52,788 nt of DNA, from assembly GCA_946405575.1 (NCBI GenBank), contig CAMJHP010000017.1, forward strand, positions 1-52,788. The letters are read 5' to 3'. The notes under the pieces were generated by a model, which was given only the letters and a program-made list of their open reading frames with translations, was not told the DNA's origin and did no database searches. Shown here in pieces: positions 9,047-17,299 of this stretch. Numbering within the stretch: position 1 is the stretch's first letter; each line of letters starts with the position of its first letter. Position numbers and translations under genes: made by a program. The DNA is from an uncultured Bacteroidales bacterium (GTDB lineage: Bacteria > Bacteroidota > Bacteroidia > Bacteroidales > F082).

Positions 9047-10393
9047 ATGGGTTATATTATGGATAAAGTGTTTAAGAGAAAAGTATACCATCAATTGTTG
9101 GAATGGAAAGAAACCGAAAATGGTCGTACAGCCATTTTGGTGGAAGGGGCACGGCGCGTGGGGAAGTCCACGATTGTGGAACTGTTCGCGAAACAAGAGT
9201 ACGAGACCTATATCCTTATTGATTTCAATAAAGCAAGTAAGGCAATTATCGCATTATGGGATGACTTGAATGATTTGAATGTGATTTTCCTCAAATTGCA
9301 ACAAGAATATCGGGTGACACTTCATGAGCGCAAGTCTGTCATCGTTTTTGATGAGGTGCAGCATTGCCCGAAAGCACGCCAGGCCATCAAATATTTGGTG
9401 CAAGACGGCCGTTACGATTATATCGAAACAGGCTCGTTAATCAGCATTCACAAGAACACAAAGGATATTACCATCCCGAGCGAGGAGGATAGCATAACGA
9501 TGTATCCGATGGATTATGAGGAGTTTCGTTGGGCAATGGGTGATACGGCCTCCATCCCGTTGCTGAAGCAGCAGTTTGAGAAACGCATTTCGTTGGGCGA
9601 TGACATCGCTCGCTCCAAGATGCGCAACCTTCGTTTGTATATGTTGGTAGGTGGTATGCCGCAAGCAGTAAATACTTATTTGGACACGAATAATCTGGGC
9701 TTGGTAGATAAAACCAAACGAGGAATTATAAAGTTGTATCTTCAGGATTTTCAAAAAATCGACGCTACTGGAAATGCAGAACGTCTGTTTAAGAATATCC
9801 CTGCGCAATTAAGCAATAATGCTTCGCGGTATCAGCCATATACCGTGATTGGTCAACAGACGGAGAGCAAGATGGCGGAGTTGTTGCAGGACTTGGAGGA
9901 GAGCAAAACGGTGTTGTTTTGCCACCATTGCACAGACCCGAATGTGGGACTGTCATTGAATAAAGATTTGAGCCGATACAAAATGTTTGTGGCCGATACA
10001 GGCTTGTTCGTTACACTTGCGTTTTGGGACAAACGTTACACTGACAATATCATTTATGATAAGCTGTTGAGCGACAAGCTGGAGGCTAATTTGGGCTATG
10101 TGTACGAGAATTTAGTGGCGCAAATGCTGGCTTCGGCTGGAAATGAATTGTATTACTACACTTTCGCCAAGGATGCGAAACATAATTACGAGATAGACTT
10201 CATATTGTCTCGAGGCAATAAGATTTGTCCGATAGAAGTTAAGTCGTCGGGATATAAGACCCACAAGTCTTTGGATGCTTTTTCTGAGAAATTTTCATCG
10301 CGTGTGGGTGAGCGTTATCTTGTTTATACCAAAGACTTGCGCAAGGATGGTGAAACAACGCTGTTGCCGGTTTATATGACGGGGTTGATATGA
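9047..10393 (+). CDS. AAA_14/DUF4143-type ATP-binding protein
   Basis: A 448-residue protein of the family with an N-terminal P-loop ATPase and a C-terminal DUF4143 restriction-endonuclease-like region, abundant in Bacteroidota. The Walker A motif is GARRVGKST (34-42); Walker B is VIVFDEV with Asp102-Glu103. ETGSLISI follows as the sensor-1-like segment. Near the C-terminus, EIDFIL...ICPIEVKSSG resembles a PD-(D/E)XK core. The cellular role of the family is not established; members are often patchily distributed and close to defence or mobile genes. An in-frame ATG at 9059 is a possible alternative start. It is the first gene of the block inserted between the macroglobulin gene and pbpC. Confidence 0.85.
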   Translation: MGYIMDKVFKRKVYHQLLEWKETENGRTAILVEGARRVGKSTIVELFAKQEYETYILIDFNKASKAIIALWDDLNDLNVIFLKLQQEYRVTLHERKSVIVFDEVQHCPKARQAIKYLVQDGRYDYIETGSLISIHKNTKDITIPSEEDSITMYPMDYEEFRWAMGDTASIPLLKQQFEKRISLGDDIARSKMRNLRLYMLVGGMPQAVNTYLDTNNLGLVDKTKRGIIKLYLQDFQKIDATGNAERLFKNIPAQLSNNASRYQPYTVIGQQTESKMAELLQDLEESKTVLFCHHCTDPNVGLSLNKDLSRYKMFVADTGLFVTLAFWDKRYTDNIIYDKLLSDKLEANLGYVYENLVAQMLASAGNELYYYTFAKDAKHNYEIDFILSRGNKICPIEVKSSGYKTHKSLDAFSEKFSSRVGERYLVYTKDLRKDGETTLLPVYMTGLI

Positions 10394-10468
10394 GATTGTT
10401 TTGGGAAAAGAGATAGTTGATTGGGAAAAATTGTTTAATATTGCAGATTGAATTAAACAACTCGTGAC

Positions 10469-12634
10469 ATGAAGGATTATATCCAAATAGGAATAGAAAA
10501 AGGACTTGTTTCTTTCAACGAAGATAAATCACGTATTACATACGTCAATCAAAACAAGGAACGGAATTACAATAATCCAGAAGAAAAGGTACAGGCTGAG
10601 ACCTACCTTAAGTTGATTTTGGATTACAATTATCCTGTCAGTAGAATAAGGCAATTTGTTCCAGTAACGATGGGTCGAGAAGTCAAAGAGGCTGATATCG
10701 TGGTTTATGCCGATGAAATGTGTTTGTGCCCACATATTTTGGTTGAATGTAAACGGCAAGAGGTTAGCGAGGCAGAATATCAGCAAGCGATAGAGCAAGC
10801 CTATAGCTATGCTTTTGCTTTGCCTTCCGATGTAAAATATGTTTGGGTGACTTCTGGCATCAAGTCCGATTATTTTGAAGTAGATAAAAGCCAAAACACA
10901 AGAAATCAATTGCCTGATATTCCACAATATGGAGTAGAGAACATTGCTAATTACAAATATGTTTATGGAGCTCAATATTTGCCCGAAGAAAAAGGCAAAC
11001 AAAAGTTTTTTGACCTTTCAGTCATTGACCAATCTGAATTGACTCGTAGATTCAAACAAGCTCATGAAGCTTTGTGGGCTGGAGGGCAATTGAATCCTTC
11101 AGAAGCTTTTGACGAATTGGACAAGCTGATTTTCTGCAAGATATGGGATGAAAGGAAACCAAGAAAAGTTGGCGAACCGTATGATTTCCAAATCATCACA
11201 GTATCTAAAACAGAAGAAAAGGATGAGCGCAAACGCCGCTTGATTGAGAATGATAATCTTTATAACCGTGTAAAAGCGCTTTATGAGGAAGGTCGAAAGC
11301 GTGATGCTGAGGTGTTTCGTGACAATATTAGATTAACGCCCGAGAAGATTAGAACCGTTGTGAGCTATCTTGAAAGTGTAAATTTAGGTGATACAGACCT
11401 TGATAGCAAAGGTCGTGCTTTTGAGACTTTTATGGGATCATTCTTCCGAGGTAATTTTGGCCAATATTTTACACCGCGCGAAATAGTAAAGTTCATTGTG
11501 GATGTGTTGCCCATCAAGAATGATTCTAAGGTTCTGGATACATCTTGTGGCAGTGGCGGTTTCCTCTTATATGCATTAAATAAGGTGCGTAATCAGGCTA
11601 CTGAATTCTATCCAAATCACAATAATGATGTAAGACAACATGAACGTTGGTTCAAACATTGGCATGACTTTGCCGAGAAAAATCTTTATGGTATCGAAAT
11701 CAGTGAACAAATTTCGCGTGCGGCCAAGATGAATATGATTATCCATGATGATGGCCACACTAATGTCATCACTTCTGATGGCTTAGTTTCCGATGAAACA
11801 ATATTAGCAAAAACGAATAATTCAGGGTTTAAATACGGCACTTTCGATTTCATCATAACAAATCCACCTTTTGGCAGCACTATCCGTCAAAGCGAACAGG
11901 CATATTTGAAGACTTATCAGTTGGGAAAAAAAGAAGAAGATTGGTTGGCCGTAAAGGCAATGCCTGAAAACATTAGGGACGGACAAAGCACAGAAGTGCT
12001 ATTTATAGAACAAGACTATAAGTTTTTAAAAGAAGGCGGATATTTGGCAATTGTACTTCCTGATGGTATTCTGACCAATAGCAGCATGCAATATGTGAGA
12101 ACCCAAATTGAAGACTGGTTCCGCATCGTTGCAGTGGTTAGTATGCCTCAAACCGCATTCACGGCTAATGGTGCTGGCGTGAAGAGTTCAGTATTGTTCC
12201 TTAAGAAGTGGAAAAAAGAGCAGACCAAGGAACTTGTTGATGCAAAGAAGGACATTGAATCCAAATTGTTGAAAAACAGCAATTATCTTTTGCATCGTCA
12301 GACTTGGGATTTGGAAATTAGGGAAAAACAAAGAGACAAAGCAAATGACATAAAGACAAAGCAAAGGATAACAGCTACGGCTGCAAAGCAAACCGATGAG
12401 TATAAAGCTTGGAATTCCGAACTGCTTGCCGAATATGCCAGCAAAGTAGAGGAGCTTAAAACTCAATTGATAGAGGAATACCAACAAACCAAGCAGAGCA
12501 AACTTCCTGATTATCCTATTTTCATGGCTATTGCAGAAGAAATAGGTTATGATGCCACTGGAAAGAAAACGGCTAATAATGAGTTGGATGTTATTGGTGA
12601 AGAATTAAAGAAATTTATAAATAATATTGATTAA
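10469..12634 (+). CDS. Type I-like methylase HsdM with N-terminal PD-(D/E)XK nuclease domain
   Basis: A 721-residue fusion. Residues ~35-150 resemble the HsdR N-terminal nuclease domain: Asp76, then Glu93-Cys-Lys95, then Gln110xxxTyr114, so the PD-(D/E)XK residues and the QxxxY motif typical of type I nucleases are all present. Residues ~310-560 form an N6-adenine methylase: SAM motif DTSCGSGG (357-364) and catalytic NPPF (465-468). A lysine- and glutamate-rich helical C-terminus (~570-680) probably contacts HsdS. It is the first gene of a tight operon (2-nt gap to the next gene). A weak -7 box, TAATATTG, lies at 10436-10443. No HsdR helicase/motor gene is present in the window, so the system either cuts without translocation, uses a motor elsewhere, or only methylates. 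Confidence 0.88.
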   Translation: MKDYIQIGIEKGLVSFNEDKSRITYVNQNKERNYNNPEEKVQAETYLKLILDYNYPVSRIRQFVPVTMGREVKEADIVVYADEMCLCPHILVECKRQEVSEAEYQQAIEQAYSYAFALPSDVKYVWVTSGIKSDYFEVDKSQNTRNQLPDIPQYGVENIANYKYVYGAQYLPEEKGKQKFFDLSVIDQSELTRRFKQAHEALWAGGQLNPSEAFDELDKLIFCKIWDERKPRKVGEPYDFQIITVSKTEEKDERKRRLIENDNLYNRVKALYEEGRKRDAEVFRDNIRLTPEKIRTVVSYLESVNLGDTDLDSKGRAFETFMGSFFRGNFGQYFTPREIVKFIVDVLPIKNDSKVLDTSCGSGGFLLYALNKVRNQATEFYPNHNNDVRQHERWFKHWHDFAEKNLYGIEISEQISRAAKMNMIIHDDGHTNVITSDGLVSDETILAKTNNSGFKYGTFDFIITNPPFGSTIRQSEQAYLKTYQLGKKEEDWLAVKAMPENIRDGQSTEVLFIEQDYKFLKEGGYLAIVLPDGILTNSSMQYVRTQIEDWFRIVAVVSMPQTAFTANGAGVKSSVLFLKKWKKEQTKELVDAKKDIESKLLKNSNYLLHRQTWDLEIREKQRDKANDIKTKQRITATAAKQTDEYKAWNSELLAEYASKVEELKTQLIEEYQQTKQSKLPDYPIFMAIAEEIGYDATGKKTANNELDVIGEELKKFINNID

Positions 12635-12636
12635 GT

Positions 12637-14166
12637 ATGAAACTTACTGGAATTATTGAGCAGGCTTTTAGAGGGCAAGTCTTATTTCGTGGCTTTGCCA
12701 CTTTATTTAATCTCGCTAGGATTTCTAAAGGTACCGAATACCAAAGAGATGTTGATAGTGATCGTCTGAATGAGATAACTGATTATTTTAATTCATCTCA
12801 ATATATGTTTTTTCCAGAATTAATTTTTGGTTGGTACATAAACGATAATACAATCCAGAGATATTTGAATGATCTTTCTGTAAGCACATTTCAAACAGTA
12901 GAAGGTATAAAATTCAAAAAAGCTAGATACACATTACCTGAGACAAACTATATTTTGGGTGATAATCCAACAACGAAAACTTTCACTATAGAGATACCCG
13001 AAAGAATTGTTGCTCTAAAGTTATTTAATCGTATTGATGGAAACCATCGGTTATCCGCAATTGATCAAATTATTAGTGATAATTCAAATGATGAAATTGG
13101 TAACAAAATAGTTCCCTACTCTGTATTGCTCCAATTTGCTACAGAAGAGCCTCATTCTGAGATTGATGCAAAAAGATACGAAACAGCATATTTCCATCTT
13201 ATTAATTCAAAAGCGAAACCTCTTACAACTGAAGAAAACCTTAAATCAATACTAACAGAAGGACTTTTCTCACAGATAGAGAAACAGGAATTGTTATCGT
13301 TAGATGAGGCTCAAATTCAGTATATTGAAAACTTGGGTAGGACTATTTCAGAAAACTCCATTGATTTTCTTAATAAGGTGTTTAATAAAGACTATTACTC
13401 TTATAGCGTTTCCTTAATCCAAGGTTTTATTCAGCAAGGTGAATTTTATGAAGATGGTAAATCAAAAGAAATCATCAATGCTGTTAAATACATTAACAGC
13501 GTTTATGTGACAAAAAGAGTAAAAGAACCGACAAAAGACATTCTTCTGGCCTTAACTGTTGTTTATTTGAAAGAGAATACTGTTTTTGAAAAATTTCTTG
13601 ATTGGGTTAATAAAAATGAAGTAGGTAATATTCACGAACTCTTTTTTGAGAACATTATTGATTTATTCAACAACATTCATAAACAGAGATCATACAAGGT
13701 TTTTGTTGCCATGCCATACATTTCATTTAAACGTGTAAACGAATACAACATATTATTCAGGGAAGTCCTTTCCGACATATCAAAGAAGACGGGGTTTGGA
13801 TTAGAATTAATTCCAATAATGAGATTTAGAGGGGAATCTCAACGAATAGACCACCGACTAATTGAAAAAATTAAGGAATGTGATATATTCATAGGAGACC
13901 TAACAACAGTAAATAACAATGTGATTTTTGAAATAGGTTTAGCAGAAGGAAATAATAAAAAAATATTACTTATCAGATCTGAAGAAGATACCGCTCGATT
14001 ACCTTTTGATGAGGCAACAAAACTTGATAAAGGAAAACTGATTCCATTTGATTTAGACAAACTTCAATATATTCCTTACTCTAATTCTGGATATTATAAT
14101 GATATAAAGTCAATTATGAGAAATAATTTACCGGTTATTCTTGAACAATTAAAGAAAGAAGGATGA
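12637..14166 (+). CDS. DGQHR/DndB-like protein fused to TIR/deoxyribosyltransferase-like C-domain
   Basis: A 509-residue protein encoded in visibly AT-rich DNA. The N-terminal ~250 residues carry QRDVDSDRLNEITDYF and RIDGNHRLSAI; DGNHR (134-138) corresponds to the DGQHR signature of DndB-like proteins. Residues 354-505 form a separate Rossmann-like domain beginning KVFVAMPY, with DIFIGDLTTVNNNV and FEIGLAEG (Asp421, Glu432) and a later LPFD. This pattern fits the nucleoside deoxyribosyltransferase/TIR-like superfamily, whose members cleave N-glycosidic bonds or act as NAD-consuming effectors. It sits between hsdM (2-nt gap) and hsdS (ATGA overlap), so it should be made with the modification complex. 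Family assignment of both halves is from motifs only. Inferred role: sensor fused to effector. Confidence 0.65.
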   Translation: MKLTGIIEQAFRGQVLFRGFATLFNLARISKGTEYQRDVDSDRLNEITDYFNSSQYMFFPELIFGWYINDNTIQRYLNDLSVSTFQTVEGIKFKKARYTLPETNYILGDNPTTKTFTIEIPERIVALKLFNRIDGNHRLSAIDQIISDNSNDEIGNKIVPYSVLLQFATEEPHSEIDAKRYETAYFHLINSKAKPLTTEENLKSILTEGLFSQIEKQELLSLDEAQIQYIENLGRTISENSIDFLNKVFNKDYYSYSVSLIQGFIQQGEFYEDGKSKEIINAVKYINSVYVTKRVKEPTKDILLALTVVYLKENTVFEKFLDWVNKNEVGNIHELFFENIIDLFNNIHKQRSYKVFVAMPYISFKRVNEYNILFREVLSDISKKTGFGLELIPIMRFRGESQRIDHRLIEKIKECDIFIGDLTTVNNNVIFEIGLAEGNNKKILLIRSEEDTARLPFDEATKLDKGKLIPFDLDKLQYIPYSNSGYYNDIKSIMRNNLPVILEQLKKEG

Positions 14167-15572
14167 CACACCAAGTACCTCAACATATTGACCCAAACAA
14201 GATTTTCCTTGTCAATCGCTCAGAGATTGAAAGAAGATTAGAGCCAGAGTTTTATAGGCCGTCTATTGCGTCTCTTGAAAAGCGTATTAGATCATTAGCC
14301 ACTCGTAAACTAAGAGATTATGCTTTGTATATGGCCGGGGGAGCCACTCCTAAAAAGACAGAAGCAGGTAAGTATTATTCTGATTCGGAATCTGGAATAC
14401 CATTCTTGAGAGTTCAGAACCTACAAACCAATGGTGAATTGTCTTTGGATGATTGTGTATATATCAGCAAAGATACTCATAATGGGTTACTTCAAAGAAG
14501 TCAAGTTGCAGAAGGAGATTTGCTTGTTAAAATAACTGGAGTTGGTCGCATGGCAATCGCTTCCGTTGCCCCCAAAGGCTTTGTTGGGAATACAAATCAA
14601 CACATGGTTGTAATTAAGACAGGTGATGCTGCCATCAGCAAATACTTAGCTCGTTATCTTAATCTTGACATCATTGAACAAATTGCATCTCGTCATTCCA
14701 CTGGAGGCACAAGACCTGCATTGGATTATCCTTCATTGAAAAACTTACCAATCATTGAGGGGATAAATTTTTCAATAATTGACGATGCTATCGCTCTTAA
14801 GAAACAAAAAGAGCAACAAGCCGAAGATCTTTTAAATAGTGTTGATGATTATTTGCTAGGCGAGTTAGGAATTGAACTGCCAACAATACGTAACACCTTG
14901 AAAGACCGCATTTTCCTTTTGAACAGAAGAGAATTAGAAGGCAGATTTGATCCAACGGTCTATAAGGATGGCATAAAACTTATATCAACAAAATGGAACA
15001 ATGTAAAACTTTCAAAAGTTGCATTTGTCAATCCGAGTGGTACATATAAAGGTAAAAGCGTAGAAACACCCATATCATTTGTTCCGATGGAAGTTATTGA
15101 TGAGAGATTCTCTGAGATAATGACAATGGAAGAAACGACGATTGAACAATCATCTGGCTTTACAAAGTTCAGGGAAGGAGATTTGCTTTGGGCGAAAATC
15201 ACTCCTTGTATGCAAAATGGGAAATCGGCAGTGGCAAAGAATCTTAAGAACGGTTTAGGGTGCGGCTCAACCGAGTATTTTGTTTTACGTCCAAAGGATG
15301 AGCGCCTTGCAATAGAATATTTACATGTAATTCTTCACATGAAATGTGTTAGAGAAACGGCCATGCTCTATTTTGGAGGTTCAGCTGGTCAGCAGCGAGT
15401 CTCCTCTTCTTTTCTAGAGAACTTTAATCTTCCATTGCCGCCTAAAGAAAAGCAGGTTGAGATTGCCAATCATGTATATAAAATGCGCCAACAAGCAAAA
15501 GCCCTGCAAGAAGAAGGAAAGGCGATATTGGAGCAGGCTAAGAGAGAGGTTGAACGGATGATACTTGGATAA
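14163..15572 (+). CDS. Type I restriction-modification specificity subunit HsdS
   Basis: A 469-residue protein with two target-recognition halves separated by helices. The halves start with related segments, IFLVNRSEIERRLEPEFY (residue ~14) and IFLLNRRELEGRFDPTVY (~248), revealing an internal duplication. Each half has the GxxP/PLPP type segments expected after a recognition domain (LKNLPI, NLPLPPKEKQVEIANHV), and the final helix is glutamine/lysine rich (MRQQAKALQEEGKAIL). It should give the methylase a bipartite DNA target. The ATG overlaps the stop of the previous gene by 4 nt (ATGA), indicating translational coupling. The intergenic distance to the next gene is 5 nt. Confidence 0.9.
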   Translation: MTHQVPQHIDPNKIFLVNRSEIERRLEPEFYRPSIASLEKRIRSLATRKLRDYALYMAGGATPKKTEAGKYYSDSESGIPFLRVQNLQTNGELSLDDCVYISKDTHNGLLQRSQVAEGDLLVKITGVGRMAIASVAPKGFVGNTNQHMVVIKTGDAAISKYLARYLNLDIIEQIASRHSTGGTRPALDYPSLKNLPIIEGINFSIIDDAIALKKQKEQQAEDLLNSVDDYLLGELGIELPTIRNTLKDRIFLLNRRELEGRFDPTVYKDGIKLISTKWNNVKLSKVAFVNPSGTYKGKSVETPISFVPMEVIDERFSEIMTMEETTIEQSSGFTKFREGDLLWAKITPCMQNGKSAVAKNLKNGLGCGSTEYFVLRPKDERLAIEYLHVILHMKCVRETAMLYFGGSAGQQRVSSSFLENFNLPLPPKEKQVEIANHVYKMRQQAKALQEEGKAILEQAKREVERMILG

Positions 15573-15577
15573 TATTG

Positions 15578-16618
15578 ATGATTATGGATAGATCAGATTT
15601 TGCTCAAAGGCTGAATTCAATTGTCATTCCAGAAGGAATATCTGAAGAAGAACGCAACAAAAGCGTTCTGCCTATTTCTGAAGCCTTGGTTCAGATGATG
15701 CCAAATAGTCTATTCAGATATAGACCATGTGACGAAAACAATCCTGAACAACTCAAGAATAACATAGAAGCATTTCGGGATGATAACATTTACGCATCTA
15801 CCGCAGACAAATTCAATGATCCGTATGATACATTAGTGAGATATGATATTAATAGCATAAAAAAACTGGTTAGTTCATTGTTTTTACCCGATACTTTGAT
15901 CCAGATAAAGAAATATCTTGAGCAAGGAAACAACTTCCCTGAATCTTGGAAGCAATATTATCCCAGTTTAGATTTAGATAATTTGAAAACACAATTTCTT
16001 GGTTTTGATATAAATGCGGCAGAAGAATATATTGAAAACCAAAAAAAGAAAGTCCTTTCAAACATTGATTTCTATTATCCGATATTGGCGGAAATGAGCA
16101 AAAGGTTTGTCACAATTGCTTGTTTTTGTGAGAGTGTCCAGTCAATAGCAATGTGGAGCCACTATGCTTGTTCTCATCAAGGATTTGCTTTAGAATATAA
16201 TTTTAGAGCAACATTGATAAAAGGCTTTGAAAATTGTGCATTATTCCCAGTGATTTATGATGATGAGCGTTATGATGCATCTTCTTTTATGGCATACAAT
16301 TTTCTAAATTTTATGGGAGTCAAAATACTGAATCCAGATGCCATGTCTCACATTAAATGCTCACTGCACAAAGCAAAACTATGGGAATACGAAAAAGAAT
16401 GGCGAATACTAAATTACACACCACGAATTACAATAACGGACGTTCCGTCTGTAATTCATTATTCACCAATCGCAATATATTATGGAGCAAAAATGCCTTT
16501 CCAAATAAAAATGCAATTACATGAAATCGCCCAAAGTAAAATGATGACGGAATATGAAATGTTCATAGATTATTCTTCTCCGAAATATGAAATGTGCTAT
16601 AGATTGTTTAATGGATGA
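15578..16618 (+). CDS. DUF2971 (abortive-infection-like) protein
   Basis: About 346 residues. It contains LFRYRP, IYASTADKFNDPYDT and, later, FCESVQSIAMWSHYACSHQGFALEY, the hallmark segments of DUF2971 proteins, which are often found near restriction-modification genes and have been linked to abortive infection. The frame is open from a TTG at 15575, but ATG codons at 15578 and 15584 are better starts. It begins 5 nt after the hsdS stop and is probably the fourth gene of the operon. The catalytic activity is unknown. A 111-nt gap separates it from the next gene. Confidence 0.75.
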   Translation: MIMDRSDFAQRLNSIVIPEGISEEERNKSVLPISEALVQMMPNSLFRYRPCDENNPEQLKNNIEAFRDDNIYASTADKFNDPYDTLVRYDINSIKKLVSSLFLPDTLIQIKKYLEQGNNFPESWKQYYPSLDLDNLKTQFLGFDINAAEEYIENQKKKVLSNIDFYYPILAEMSKRFVTIACFCESVQSIAMWSHYACSHQGFALEYNFRATLIKGFENCALFPVIYDDERYDASSFMAYNFLNFMGVKILNPDAMSHIKCSLHKAKLWEYEKEWRILNYTPRITITDVPSVIHYSPIAIYYGAKMPFQIKMQLHEIAQSKMMTEYEMFIDYSSPKYEMCYRLFNG

Positions 16619-16729
16619 ATCTTTGACTCATTTACATAACTGCATCTGTGATTATGGCTTAACCCTAATGTTAAAATGGACTATATGGCAAAAACCATTT
16701 ACAAGGAAATATTGAATTTAGGATAAAGA

Positions 16730-17299
16730 ATGAACGCCAAAACAAACATAATGCTCAGCACCTCAGTGTACGGATTTGAGCGGGATATTGTTCAAATCTG
16801 TGCATTGCTGAAAGAGTTGGGCTACAATGTGTGGAACTCGCATTTGGGAACTATCAAAGTGAACCCAAAATTGTCGAATTTGGAAAACTGCCTAAAGGCG
16901 GTGGAGGATTGCGACCTGTTTTTGGGTGTCATCCGCACGCAATGCGGAACTGGTTATATTGGCGACAAAAACATCACCTTCGAGGAGATGAAGAAAGCCA
17001 TTGAACTTAAAAAGCCCTATTGGTTTTTGGTGCACAGGGACGTCACTTTTTCCCGAGAATTGTTCAAAAAGATGGAGCACCCTGAAGATGTCAAGTTCAA
17101 GGACAAGAAATTCTTTGATCCGTTATGTTTGGAAATGTACGATTTTGTCATCCAAACGGGAACACCCGTTGAGGCGAGAACTGGCAATTGGGTGCAGCCA
17201 TTCTTTACTTTTGAGGATATAGCCATTTATCTGAACACTCAATTCAGCGACAGGGATTTTATCAATCATTTAATGAACAAGGAGGAAAACAATGGATAA
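16730..17299 (+). CDS. DUF4062 (TIR-like) protein
   Basis: A 189-residue protein starting IMLSTSVYGFERDIVQICALLKEL, with CLKAVEDCDLFLGVI, TFEEMKKAIELKKPYWFLVHRDV and a C-terminal helical part. The order (S/T-S-V-x-GF-E-R near the N-terminus, then a D-L-F-L-G-V-I strand and a T-x-E-E motif) fits DUF4062, a small TIR/nucleotide-hydrolase-like fold usually found as a signalling front domain. Here it is a stand-alone gene whose last 8 nt (17292-17299) overlap the start of the AlbA_2 gene, so the two products are probably made together and may form one complex. The substrate is not known. Confidence 0.7.
   Translation: MNAKTNIMLSTSVYGFERDIVQICALLKELGYNVWNSHLGTIKVNPKLSNLENCLKAVEDCDLFLGVIRTQCGTGYIGDKNITFEEMKKAIELKKPYWFLVHRDVTFSRELFKKMEHPEDVKFKDKKFFDPLCLEMYDFVIQTGTPVEARTGNWVQPFFTFEDIAIYLNTQFSDRDFINHLMNKEENNG

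Noticed and set aside
8850..9047. 65-codon minus-strand frame containing GGHSCPP
   Set aside because: It is a translation of the dispersed GC-rich repeat and the ATPase promoter region.
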